The notes beneath the pieces were generated by a model. It had not been told where the DNA came from, did no database searches, and saw nothing but the letters and a program-made list of their open reading frames with translations. Both the position numbers and the translations under genes were made by a program. A DNA stretch of 64,000 nucleotides, from NCBI GenBank assembly GCA_020638735.1, contig JACKHZ010000013.1, positions 62,001-126,000 on the forward strand. Direction: 5' to 3'. Below are positions 32,310 through 40,839 of this stretch, one piece after another. How positions within the stretch are numbered: position 1 is the first letter of the stretch; each line of letters begins with the position of its first letter. This stretch comes from Planctomycetota bacterium (GTDB lineage: Bacteria; Planctomycetota; UBA1135; UBA2386).

Positions 32310-33573
32310 GCGAGCGCCACAGCCACTCCATCGGCCCGAAGCGAAAGGCGCGCAGCCACAGCACGGCGAACAGCAGCTGCACGACGCTGACCGCGGCGAA
32401 CACCAGCATCAGCTGCGCGCGCGACAACAAGCCGAACCAGCCGCAGCCCCAGCCGAAGAAGAACGTCGTGCAGCACAGCGTCTGCAGGATGTAGCAGCTG
32501 AACGCCGTGCGACCGACGGCGGCGAGCGGGCGCAGCAGCTTCGCCAGCGCCTCGCTGCGCAGCGCCAGCAGCAACACCGCGGCCCAGCCGAGCCCGCCGA
32601 AGCCGCGCAGGAACGGATACAGCGACCCGCGCGCCAACTGCAGCCCGAGCTCGCCGCGCGACCATGCGCGCTCGGCCCAGGTCAGCGACAGCAACCACGA
32701 GCCAACTGCCGCCGCGAGCCCGACGACGATCGCGGTCACGTAGACCGCCGTTCGCATGCGCCCGGCGAAGAAACCGAGCCGCTGCAGCGCCATGCCGACC
32801 AGCATCATGCCGAGCACGTCCCAGACGAAGTAGTAGTAGACGAACGCGTGCTGGAACGAATGGTTGTGCTCCCAGCGGAAGCGCGCGACGTCGACCCAGC
32901 TGCCGCGGATCGCCTTCAGCTCGTCGGCGTCGGCGTCGGGCTTGGGCGCTTCGAGGCGGCGCTGCCAGCGCGCCGCGGCCTGCGCCAACTCGTCGGACGG
33001 CTTCTCCCCGCGCGCCTCGATCGCCTGCGCTTCGGCGGCCTGCGCGCGCTGCGTCGCCGCGACGTCGTAGCGACGCAGCTCCAGCGGCACCGCCATCGCC
33101 AACGCCAGCAGACCGGCGATCAGCTGCGTTCGCGGCCGCAGCTCGCGCATCGCCACCGCGAGCACGCCGAGCAGGCCGTAGATGTAGAGGATGTCCCCCG
33201 TCCACTGCAGGAAGAAGCGGTGCACGATGCCGAGCGGGATCAGCCACAGGCAGCGCCGCAGCAGCAGGTCGGCGGTCGACACGCCGCGGCCGCCCGCCTG
33301 CATGCGCTCGGCGATCAGCACCATGCCGGCGCCGAACAGCATCGAGAACAGCGCCCGCATGCGCCCGTCGAACAGCGCTTCCTGCAGCATCCAGGTCCAC
33401 AGGTCTGCGCCGGTCGAGCCGCCCGCTGCGCTCGGGTCGCCGTAGGCCCGCATCGGCAGGCCGAACTCGACGATGTTCATCGCCAGGATGCCGAGCACGG
33501 CGAGGCCGCGCACGACGTCGAGGCCGAGCTGGCGCTCGGCGGGCGCGACCGGAGACGGGGGCAGGTCGGTCAT
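32221..33573 (-). CDS. DUF418-family integral membrane protein
   Basis: 450 residues from the Met at 33573. The N terminus LGLDVVRGLAVLGILAMNI and the C-terminal block GWFGLLSRAQLMLVFAAVSVVQLL..WLRAFRFGPMEWLWRSLTYW define the DUF418 family. Also present are MLFGAGMVL and GRTAFSCYILQTL. About 10 transmembrane helices with a large soluble insertion of about 70 residues (Ala/Glu-rich, about residues 160-230). The function of DUF418 is unknown; related proteins resemble acyltransferase-3 membrane domains. The C terminus is encoded over an 89-base overlap with the convergent MFS gene. Confidence 0.9.
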   Translation of the reverse strand: MTDLPPSPVAPAERQLGLDVVRGLAVLGILAMNIVEFGLPMRAYGDPSAAGGSTGADLWTWMLQEALFDGRMRALFSMLFGAGMVLIAERMQAGGRGVSTADLLLRRCLWLIPLGIVHRFFLQWTGDILYIYGLLGVLAVAMRELRPRTQLIAGLLALAMAVPLELRRYDVAATQRAQAAEAQAIEARGEKPSDELAQAAARWQRRLEAPKPDADADELKAIRGSWVDVARFRWEHNHSFQHAFVYYYFVWDVLGMMLVGMALQRLGFFAGRMRTAVYVTAIVVGLAAAVGSWLLSLTWAERAWSRGELGLQLARGSLYPFLRGFGGLGWAAVLLLALRSEALAKLLRPLAAVGRTAFSCYILQTLCCTTFFFGWGCGWFGLLSRAQLMLVFAAVSVVQLLFAVLWLRAFRFGPMEWLWRSLTYWRRQPLQRDAAEAAATSPAGTAAPSS

Positions 33574-33610
33574 GCGGCTGATACGCACCGCCTGCCCCGC
33601 GTGCGAACGC

Positions 33611-34265
33611 CTACTGCGCGCGCTCGAACAGCTCGTCGACCGCCATCGGCGGCAACGGCGTCAGCTCGACCTTGCGGAACTCGCACGGCGCGCCCTCGGC
33701 CTGGATCGCGATCTTGCCGCGCTGCGCGGTGCAGTCGTAGCCGTCGTTGACCTTGTCGCCGTTGACCTCGATGTCGATCGCGCCGCCGCGGCAGACGATG
33801 ACCATCTGGTTCCACTCGCCGTTCGGCTTCTCCGAGCCGTCGGTCAGGTTGAGGATGCGCCGCGCCTATGCACCAGAAGTCGCCGGCGTTGCCGACGTGC
33901 AGCTGGCACTCGATCGACTGCGGGAACTTGCCGTAGAGCCGCCGCGGCGTCGACGCGTGCACCAGTACGCCGCAGTTGCCGGGTTCACCGGGCCAGCGCC
34001 ACTCGACCACCAGCCGGTAGTTGCCGAACGACTCGTCGGTGATCAGGTGCCCCTCCGGGCGACCATTGCTGATCAGGATGCCGTCCTTCACGGTGAACGA
34101 CGTCGGCGTGTCCGGCTTGCCGTCGGCCGACGGCACGTCCTGGTGCCAACCTTGGAGGTCGCGGCCGTTGAACAGCTGCAGCGTCGCCGGCTGCCGCGGC
34201 GCGGAGGGCGCTCCGCCACAAGCGGCGAGCGCGAACAGGACGAGTGCGGCGACGATGGACTTCAT
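33611..34265 (-). pseudogene. Frameshifted DUF1080 (3-keto-disaccharide hydrolase-like) lipoprotein
   Basis: The 5' part, from 34265, has a lipoprotein signal (IVAALVLFALAACGG) and the family sequence LFNGRDLQGWHQD, ILISNGRPEGHLIT, YRLVVEWRWPG, GVLVHAS and NAGDFWCIG. Then the frame changes near 33865-33870. In the original frame it runs into non-family sequence. In the next frame it resumes as RRILNLTDGSEKPNGEWN, DIEVNGDKVNDGYDC and IAIQAEGAPCEFRKVELTPL, ending at 33611. Compared with my memory of family members, the stretch between GDFW and LNLTDGS is also short, so a small out-of-frame deletion is more likely than a single miscalled base. The family's enzyme activity would be lost. The 5' end is divergent from the lipoprotein gene at 34319. 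Confidence 0.8.
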
Positions 34266-34318
34266 GGGCGGGCCGGAGTGTAGCCACAGGGTTGCAGGCT
34301 CGACACCGCGGCCTTCAC

Positions 34319-34858
34319 ATGGCCCCCATGCAACTGCGCAGATCGATCCCGTTGCTCGTGCTCGTCGGTGCGCTCGCCAGCTGTGGCGGCGACACCGATG
34401 GCGCCTCCAAGACCGAGAAGGACCGCGGCGAAGCGTCGATGACGCTCGGCGACGCGACCTGGACCGCCGAACGAACCTCGGCGAAGTTGGTCGACGGCAA
34501 GCTGTCGATCCGCGCGTCGCGCATGGACATGAAGGGCGGCAAGATCGCCCGTCAGGAGCTGATGCTGGAGGTCTCCGGCTTCCACGGCGCCGACGACTAC
34601 CGCACCAGCCTGCACGGCTCGCGGTTCATCGGCGTGGCCCTCGATGCGCCGGCGGCCGAGAAGGGCGACGAAGCCGCGACCAAGGCCGCGACCGACGCGC
34701 TCACCGGCGCCCAGCACCTGATGCTGTCGGCGGCCACGGTCGTCGTCACCGCCGCCGACGAAGACGAGGTCTCCGGCACCTTCTCCTGGGAGCCGCCACC
34801 GGGCATGAAGCAGCCGGCGATCCGCGACGGGAGGTTCCGTGCGCCGCTGGCGAAGTAG
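34319..34858 (+). CDS. Lipoprotein of unknown function
   Basis: 179 residues from the ATG at 34319; ATG at 34328 is an alternative. Signal: QLRRSIPLLVLVGALASC with lipobox LASC, then a charged linker. The mature part has strand-like segments (SMTLGDATWTAERTSAKLVDGK, ELMLEVSGF, VVVTAADEDEVSGTFSW) and looks like a compact beta domain, as in small planctomycete lipoproteins. No family can be named. It overlaps the next gene by 20 bases, and that gene also encodes a probable lipoprotein, so the two form an operon. Confidence 0.7.
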   Translation: MAPMQLRRSIPLLVLVGALASCGGDTDGASKTEKDRGEASMTLGDATWTAERTSAKLVDGKLSIRASRMDMKGGKIARQELMLEVSGFHGADDYRTSLHGSRFIGVALDAPAAEKGDEAATKAATDALTGAQHLMLSAATVVVTAADEDEVSGTFSWEPPPGMKQPAIRDGRFRAPLAK

Positions 34859-35681
34859 CGCCCCGCTCACGGCGCTGCTGCTCGGCGGCGCCTGCTCGTT
34901 GGCGACGGCGCCGCCGATGGACGAGGTGCTGACCTCCGAGTCGCGCGACGAACGATGCGCGCGGCTCGTCGACGAGTGGCGCGCAGCACCCGACGATCCG
35001 CAGCGCGCGCTCGCCGCCAGCCGCGCGCTGTTCGAGGCGGTGGACGTCACCGTGCAGCAGGCGCTCGTCGACACGACCCGCGACGCGACGTTCGCCGACC
35101 CGCGCGACGTGGTCGCGGCCGAGGCGCCGATGCCGGCGACGATCCGCGACCGCGTGCTGGCGCTGACCGAGACGGGGACGCAAGCGGCGCAGGCGGCGAT
35201 CGACGGCTTCGCCGCGCTGCCGACGCCGCCGCCCGAGGCGGTCGACGCGCAGGTACACCTGGCGCTGCACCTGATCTTCGTCGCCTGGGCCAACGGCCCG
35301 ATGCGAGCGATGATGAGCGGCCTGCCGAAGCGCATCGAGGCGGCGATGGCGCTCGCGCTGGCGGGCGACCGCACGTTCGACCATGGCGCGCCGCTGCGGC
35401 TGCGCGGCCGCTGGCTGGCGCAGGCCCCCTGGCCGATCGGCGACGTCGAGCAGGCGCTCACGCTGCTGCAGGAGGCAGTGCACACCGCGCCGCTGCCGAT
35501 CCACCACCTGTTCCTCGGCGACCTGCTGCTGAAGCGCGAAGAACCCGACGCCGCCGCGGCCGAATGGCGCGCGGTGCTGACCGATGCGCCCGACGCGACC
35601 ACCGCCGCGGTCTGCCCGTTCCATCGTGAGATGGCGCAGCGGCGCCTCGACGCCATGACGACCGACGACCCTCGCCACTGA
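34839..35681 (+). CDS. Probable helical (TPR-like) lipoprotein
   Basis: 280 residues. Start GTG at 34839 with a Shine-Dalgarno GGGAGG five bases upstream inside the previous gene. Signal sequence: PLTALLLGGACS (lipobox-like GGAC). The rest is almost entirely helical, rich in Ala, Leu, Arg and Asp. Near the end is a TPR-like pair (DVEQALTLLQEAVHTAPLPIHHLFLGDLLLKREEPDAAAAEWRAVLTDAP). Probably a scaffold protein facing the periplasm. It overlaps its upstream neighbour and is followed after 45 bases by the glycosyltransferase gene. Confidence 0.65.
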   Translation: MRRWRSSAPLTALLLGGACSLATAPPMDEVLTSESRDERCARLVDEWRAAPDDPQRALAASRALFEAVDVTVQQALVDTTRDATFADPRDVVAAEAPMPATIRDRVLALTETGTQAAQAAIDGFAALPTPPPEAVDAQVHLALHLIFVAWANGPMRAMMSGLPKRIEAAMALALAGDRTFDHGAPLRLRGRWLAQAPWPIGDVEQALTLLQEAVHTAPLPIHHLFLGDLLLKREEPDAAAAEWRAVLTDAPDATTAAVCPFHREMAQRRLDAMTTDDPRH

Positions 35682-35726
35682 CCGATTCGCGCGCGCGACG
35701 CTTCGGGTAGGCTCCGGCGCACGAAC

Positions 35727-37793
35727 ATGGCGACGCGGAGCGAAGTGGCAGGCGGGCAGGTCGGCGAAGAGGCGATGGCGGCGCGGGCGGGCGAGGCGAT
35801 CCGGCGATCCTCGTTCGCGGTGCTCGTGCTCGCCCTCGCGCTGCTGGGCGTGGGCATCGCGTGCGACGCGTGGCCGTGGGTCGTCGACGACGCGTTCATC
35901 TCGCTGCGCTACTCGCGACGCCTGCTCGACGGACACGGCCTGACCTGGACCGACGGCGAAGCCGTCGAGGGCTACTCGAACCTCGCCTGGGTGCTGCTCT
36001 GCGCCGGGCTGGGCTGGCTGGGCATCGACCTCGTGCTCGCGGCGCGCCTGCTCGGCATCGGCTGCACCGTGGCGACGCTGCTCGTCCTGCTGCGCAGCCG
36101 CCTGCTGCCCGACAGCCTCGCCGCGCGGCTCTGCGCGCCGGTCATGGCGGCGCTGGCGACGACCGCGGTGTGGGCGGTCGGCGGCCTCGAAGCGCCACTG
36201 CTGATGCTGACGATCGCGCTGGCCATGGCCGGCATCGACGGCGCGGTGCGACGCACCGACCGGCGGTGGCGACGTTCGCTGCTCGGCGCCGGCGCCGCGC
36301 TGGCCGTCGGCTGCTGGACTCGACCCGACGCGCCGCTGTGGACCGCGCTCGCCGCGACGCTGCTGTTCGCAGCGCGCCCGATCGCCGCCGCGGGTCGCCT
36401 GCGTCCGGTGCTGTGGCTCGCGACGCTGCCGATCGCGGCCGTGCTCGCGCAGCTCGCGTTCCGTCTCGCCTACTACGGCGACTGGATGTCCAACACGGCG
36501 CGCGCCAAGCTGACGTCCTCCGAGGCTGCGCGCGGCCTGGGCATCGACTACGTCACCTCGGCGGCGGTGGCGATGCGCGCGATGCTGCTGCCGTGTCTCC
36601 TGGGCGCGGTCGCGGTGCTGCTGCGCCGCCGCTTCGTGCTGTTGTTCGCCGCCGTCGGCAGCGGCGCGTGGTGGCTGTACATCCTGTCGGTCGGCGGCGA
36701 CGCGTTCCCGCGCGGGCGCCTCCTGCTGCCATCGCTGGCGCCGCTGACCGTGCTCGCCGCGCACGGCGTTCACGAACTGGCGCGGCGTGGCCCCCGCGCG
36801 GCCTGGGCCGCGGTCGCGGTCGCGCTTGGCATGATCGGTCTGGCTCGCTACGACGCCGCACACCCGGACGGACCGCGGCAACGACTGTCCGACTGGGAGT
36901 GGCTCGGCTACGGCACCGGCGAGTGGCTCGGCCGCGCGTTCGCCGCGGAACGCCCGCTGCTGGCGGTCGACGCCGCCGGCGCGGTGCCGTTCGCCAGCCA
37001 GCTGCCTTGCCTCGACATGCTCGGGCTGTGCGACCGCACCATCGCCTCGAGCGTGCCACCACCCGGCACCCCCTTCGTCACCGGGCACCATCGCGCCAAC
37101 GGCGCCTACGTGCTGTCGCGTCGTCCGGACCTGGTGATGTTCGGCGTGCCGCCGGGCACGCCGCAGCCGCAGTGGCTCGGCGGACGTCAGCTCGAGGCGG
37201 AGCAGGAGTTCCGCGACGACTACCGCGCGCTGCTGTTCCAGACCGGCACCATGGAGCTGCGCGACGGGCAGCAGCAGGACCTGCGCATCACCGTCTGGGG
37301 CCACCTCGACGGCCGCATCGGCGCGGTGCGCGACGGCGACACCGTGCGCGTGCCCGGACTGTGGCTCGACAGCTTTCGCACCCCCTGCTCGCTGTTCACC
37401 CCCGCGGAGGCGCCGACGCCCGAGCTCGCGGCGCTGCGCGCGGCCACGGTCGCCGCCGGCGCCCGATGGTGGCTCGAGGCGACGGCGCTCGGCGTGCTGC
37501 GCGAAGACGCCGTGCAGTGCGAGCTGCGCACCGTCGGGCGCCACGCGGTCGACGGCCTGCGGCTCGCGCCCGGCCGCTGGCAGATCGCCGGCGAACCGCC
37601 GTTGCCCGGCGCGCGCTGGTCGCTGGAGGCCGACAGCGGGTGCGCGGTGCAGCGCGACGGCAAGACGTTCGCCGTCGCGGCCGTCGACGGCGCCACGGTC
37701 ACGCGCGTGGACCTGGTGCTCGAGCTGCCCGCCGACGCACAGGTGCCGCTGCTGCTGCGCCGCGCGGTGCTGCGGCGCGTCGCTCAGAAGTAG
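35727..37793 (+). CDS. GT-C membrane glycosyltransferase (ZomB/AftB-like)
   Basis: 688 residues. The N-terminal half has 9-10 transmembrane helices. The first extracytoplasmic loop contains the catalytic Asp pair in WVVDDAFISLRYSRRLLDGHG (residues 54-55), followed by GEAVEGYSNLAW. This is the pattern of GT-C enzymes related to mycobacterial AftB and to ZomB, which use polyprenyl-phosphate sugars. The C-terminal third is a soluble extracytoplasmic domain, with FDxLGLCD-like LPCLDMLGLCDRT. The acceptor is unknown. The Met at 35727 is taken as start; Met17 is an alternative. The 3' end overlaps the convergent barrel gene by 10 bases. Confidence 0.85.
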   Translation: MATRSEVAGGQVGEEAMAARAGEAIRRSSFAVLVLALALLGVGIACDAWPWVVDDAFISLRYSRRLLDGHGLTWTDGEAVEGYSNLAWVLLCAGLGWLGIDLVLAARLLGIGCTVATLLVLLRSRLLPDSLAARLCAPVMAALATTAVWAVGGLEAPLLMLTIALAMAGIDGAVRRTDRRWRRSLLGAGAALAVGCWTRPDAPLWTALAATLLFAARPIAAAGRLRPVLWLATLPIAAVLAQLAFRLAYYGDWMSNTARAKLTSSEAARGLGIDYVTSAAVAMRAMLLPCLLGAVAVLLRRRFVLLFAAVGSGAWWLYILSVGGDAFPRGRLLLPSLAPLTVLAAHGVHELARRGPRAAWAAVAVALGMIGLARYDAAHPDGPRQRLSDWEWLGYGTGEWLGRAFAAERPLLAVDAAGAVPFASQLPCLDMLGLCDRTIASSVPPPGTPFVTGHHRANGAYVLSRRPDLVMFGVPPGTPQPQWLGGRQLEAEQEFRDDYRALLFQTGTMELRDGQQQDLRITVWGHLDGRIGAVRDGDTVRVPGLWLDSFRTPCSLFTPAEAPTPELAALRAATVAAGARWWLEATALGVLREDAVQCELRTVGRHAVDGLRLAPGRWQIAGEPPLPGARWSLEADSGCAVQRDGKTFAVAAVDGATVTRVDLVLELPADAQVPLLLRRAVLRRVAQK

Positions 37794-39085
37794 CCGCTGA
37801 ACTGCAGCGTCACCGACCACCCACCGCGGTCGCCGTTGCGCACCTCGTCGAAGCCGTAGGCGGTCAGCAGCTGGAGGCGCGTGTTGCCGAAGAAGCCGCT
37901 CGACAACCGTGCGCTGGCGGCCGTCATCCAGCTGTCGCTGCGGGCGCGCCCGGCGACGGCAGGGCGGTCGCGGTCGAGCGGCCCGGTCGTGACGCCGAGG
38001 TCGAGGAACGCGAACCACGTCACCTCGACGCGGTAGCCGAGGTAGAGCAGCGCGTAGTGGCGCGGGAAGTACTCGCCGACCGACGCGCCCGGCAGCACCG
38101 GCCGCGACGTCAGCTCGAACTCGCCGCCGCGCGTGTCCGGCCCGCCGCCGACGCGCCGCGCCGAGAATCGGTCCACCCCGTCACCGGCGCCGACGTGCAC
38201 CGCACCGACCAGCCGCTGCGCCTCGGTGTCCGTCCAAGGCGCACCGGTGATGCCGAACGCGTAGGCCGTGACCTGCGCGTAGTCGCGGGTGCCGCCGGCG
38301 GCCTCTCGCGCGATGGCCGGGTCGCCCCAGTCGCGCCACGAGGCGCGGCGGCCGTAGACGATGTCGGCGCCGGCGGCGACGCCTTCGTGCGGCAGCTCGA
38401 TGATGTTGTGCGTCAGCAGGTCGTAGCGGACCTTGGCCCGCACCCGGAACTCCACGGTGCTCTCCGGCAGCACGAACGCCGCCGAGGTCTCGTCGCCGCG
38501 GCCGAAGTAGAGCGCGCCCACTTCGCCGAGCAGATCGGCGGCGAACATGTTGTCCTGCTGCGGACCGACCTGCTCGCGCCAGCCGATGCCGAGCCCGGGT
38601 CGCACGTAGCCCCACGCCAGCTTCTCCCGTTCGTCGACCTCGCCGTCGACACGCTCGCCGAGCGCGCCCGGCCACGTGAACGACTCGAAGGTCGCCACCC
38701 ACTCGGCGCCGCGTTCGCCGTCGAGCGCCGCCGCGTAGAACAGCTCGTTGTCGACGCCGTTGGCCAGCACGCGCAGCAGGTGTCCGTCGTCGGGGTGCCG
38801 CCACAGGTAGAGCGCCGCCAGCGGCAGCGTCTCGCCGCCGTCGAGCCCTGGCGAATTGACGAAGCCGAGGTCCCACGCGTCGACGTGACGGCGGTCGCGG
38901 AACGGCCGCTCCATCGGCGTGCCGAACAGCACCGCCCGGAACGGCTGCCCCGCGCGCACCGCGCGCTCGGGGCGCTGCGTCAGGTCGAGCAGCTCGCGCT
39001 GCTGCGCCGCGAGCCCGGCCCCCAGACCCAACGCTGCGACGACGACCGGCCAGACCCTCGACGTGACGTTGGACCGCGGCCGCAT
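37784..39085 (-). CDS. Probable outer-membrane beta-barrel protein
   Basis: 433 residues with a signal peptide (VWPVVVAALGLGAGLAAQ). The rest has alternating hydrophobic/polar strands typical of a barrel (YALLYLGYRVEVTWFAFLDLGVTT, NTRLQLLTAYGFDEV) and ends in WSVTLQFSGYF, with the C-terminal aromatic residue used for outer-membrane insertion. No family name is certain; the layout resembles lipid A deacylase/DUF2219-type barrels, with blocks such as TDTEAQRLVGAVHVGAGD. Its 3' end overlaps the glycosyltransferase gene tail to tail. Confidence 0.65.
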   Translation of the reverse strand: MRPRSNVTSRVWPVVVAALGLGAGLAAQQRELLDLTQRPERAVRAGQPFRAVLFGTPMERPFRDRRHVDAWDLGFVNSPGLDGGETLPLAALYLWRHPDDGHLLRVLANGVDNELFYAAALDGERGAEWVATFESFTWPGALGERVDGEVDEREKLAWGYVRPGLGIGWREQVGPQQDNMFAADLLGEVGALYFGRGDETSAAFVLPESTVEFRVRAKVRYDLLTHNIIELPHEGVAAGADIVYGRRASWRDWGDPAIAREAAGGTRDYAQVTAYAFGITGAPWTDTEAQRLVGAVHVGAGDGVDRFSARRVGGGPDTRGGEFELTSRPVLPGASVGEYFPRHYALLYLGYRVEVTWFAFLDLGVTTGPLDRDRPAVAGRARSDSWMTAASARLSSGFFGNTRLQLLTAYGFDEVRNGDRGGWSVTLQFSGYF

Positions 39086-39249
39086 GATCCGCGCAGCCTA
39101 GCGCGCGGCCAGGCGCCGCACGACGTGCAACCCCTTCGGGGATCGTCCCTAAGGGTCGCTTCCAGCCGCGGGCAACGGGGACTTGGGATCAAGGGCTGAC
39201 CCCACCTCCCCCGATGACGGTGCATGCCGCGGAGGGGGGAACAGCGCCG

Positions 39250-40839
39250 ATGTCACTGACCGGGAAGTTGATCCTCGGGTTCCTGTTCGCCCTGGTGCTG
39301 CAGGTCGTGCAGATGGTGACCAGCGGCTGGTTCACGTCGCAGATGGTTGACACGTCAGAGACCGTCGCCGACGCGCTGCGCGGCAACCTGGCCCTGCAGC
39401 GCTCGCTCGAAGCCGTGAGCGAGCTCAAGCGCCGCATCGCGGACGACCAAGACAGCCACGCGCGCGTCGACGTCGCCGTCTACACCGTCTACATCGACGA
39501 GCTCATCGACAAGGCGACGCAGCTGGCCACCATGTTGGGTGACGCGGTCGACGCCGGCGCACCGCTGCTGCGCGAACGCGCGGCGGGAGTCCGTTCGCAG
39601 CTCGGCGAGCTGCGTCTCGCCATGCGGCATCAGGACGATCAGCCGCGACTCGACGCGCTGTCGTTCCTCGACGACGCGCTCAACGACTACGTCGAGGCGC
39701 TGAACCGCGCGCAGGTCGGCCTGAGCCGCGTCGCCGACCACGGGCTGACGATGCAGCGCGACGTCAAGGACCTGCCGGTGCGCGCCGGGCTGCTGATCAC
39801 GCTCGCCGGCGTCGTCATCATGGCGGTGTTCGTCGCCTGGTTCTCGCGGCAGCTGGTGATCCCGATCGAGCGCGCCTGGGCGGAGCTGGAGACGCGCGTC
39901 ACCCAGCGCACCGCCGAGCTCGCCAACACGGTGCAGGCGCTGGAGACCGAGATCGTCGAGCGCCAGCGCGCCGAGGCACAGAAAGAGGACCTGCACCGCC
40001 AGCTGCTCGACGTCTCGCGACAGGCGGGCATGGCCGAGCTCGCCAACGGCGTGCTGCACAACGTCGGCAACGTGCTCAACAGCGTCAACGTGTCGTCCAA
40101 CCTGCTGCTCGAGCGACTGCTCGCCTCGCAGGTCTCGGGCGTGCAGAAGGTCGCCGCGCTGGTGCGGCACCACGCGACGGACCTGGCCGACTTCATGACC
40201 TCGCCGCGCGGCCGCGTCCTGCCCGACTACCTCGATCAGCTGGGCGACCAGCTGCTGAAGGAACGCGACACGCTGCTCGCCGAGGTCGGCGACCTCACCT
40301 CCTGCATCGACCACATGAAGGAGATCGTGCATCGTCAGCAGGACTACGCGCGGGTGATGGGCACGACCTGCGAAGTGCGGCTGGGCGACCTCGTCGAAGA
40401 CGTGCTGCGCATGCACAACCAGTCGTTCTCGCGGCACGAGATCGAGGTCGTGCGCCGTTTCGCCTGGGACGAACCCTGCGAGGTCGACCGCTCGCGCGTC
40501 ATCCAGATCCTGATGAACCTGGTCAAGAACGCCAAGGAGGCGGTATCGACCCGCGAGGACGGCGACGGGCGCATCGAAGTGGCCCTCGAGCGCCGCGGCG
40601 ACGACGTCGTGCTGTCGATCACCGACAACGGCGTCGGCATCGCCGCCACGGACCTGACGCGCGTCTTCGGCCACGGCTTCACCACCAAGGACGAAGGGCA
40701 CGGCTTCGGCCTGCACCACAGCGCCAACTCGGCGACCGAGATGGGCGGGCGGCTGTGGGCGGAGAGCGAGGGACCGGGCCACGGCGCGACGTTCCTGCTC
40801 GAGCTGCCGATCCGGCCGGCCGCGGAGGTGCTCGCGTGA
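39250..40839 (+). CDS. Membrane sensor histidine kinase
   Basis: 529 residues from the Met at 39250, which has a G-rich Shine-Dalgarno (GGAGGGGGG) upstream. Two transmembrane helices (about residues 5-24 and 180-198) enclose a helical periplasmic sensor of about 155 residues, four-helix-bundle-like. Then comes a coiled coil and an H-box around His270 in GVLHNVGNVLNSVN, the LHN-type variant of the dimerisation motif. The HATPase domain has QILMNLVKNAKEA (N box), DNGVGI and GHGFGLHHSA. It overlaps the next kinase gene as GTGA, so the two are translated together. No DNA-binding regulator follows; the signal is unknown. Confidence 0.93.
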   Translation: MSLTGKLILGFLFALVLQVVQMVTSGWFTSQMVDTSETVADALRGNLALQRSLEAVSELKRRIADDQDSHARVDVAVYTVYIDELIDKATQLATMLGDAVDAGAPLLRERAAGVRSQLGELRLAMRHQDDQPRLDALSFLDDALNDYVEALNRAQVGLSRVADHGLTMQRDVKDLPVRAGLLITLAGVVIMAVFVAWFSRQLVIPIERAWAELETRVTQRTAELANTVQALETEIVERQRAEAQKEDLHRQLLDVSRQAGMAELANGVLHNVGNVLNSVNVSSNLLLERLLASQVSGVQKVAALVRHHATDLADFMTSPRGRVLPDYLDQLGDQLLKERDTLLAEVGDLTSCIDHMKEIVHRQQDYARVMGTTCEVRLGDLVEDVLRMHNQSFSRHEIEVVRRFAWDEPCEVDRSRVIQILMNLVKNAKEAVSTREDGDGRIEVALERRGDDVVLSITDNGVGIAATDLTRVFGHGFTTKDEGHGFGLHHSANSATEMGGRLWAESEGPGHGATFLLELPIRPAAEVLA

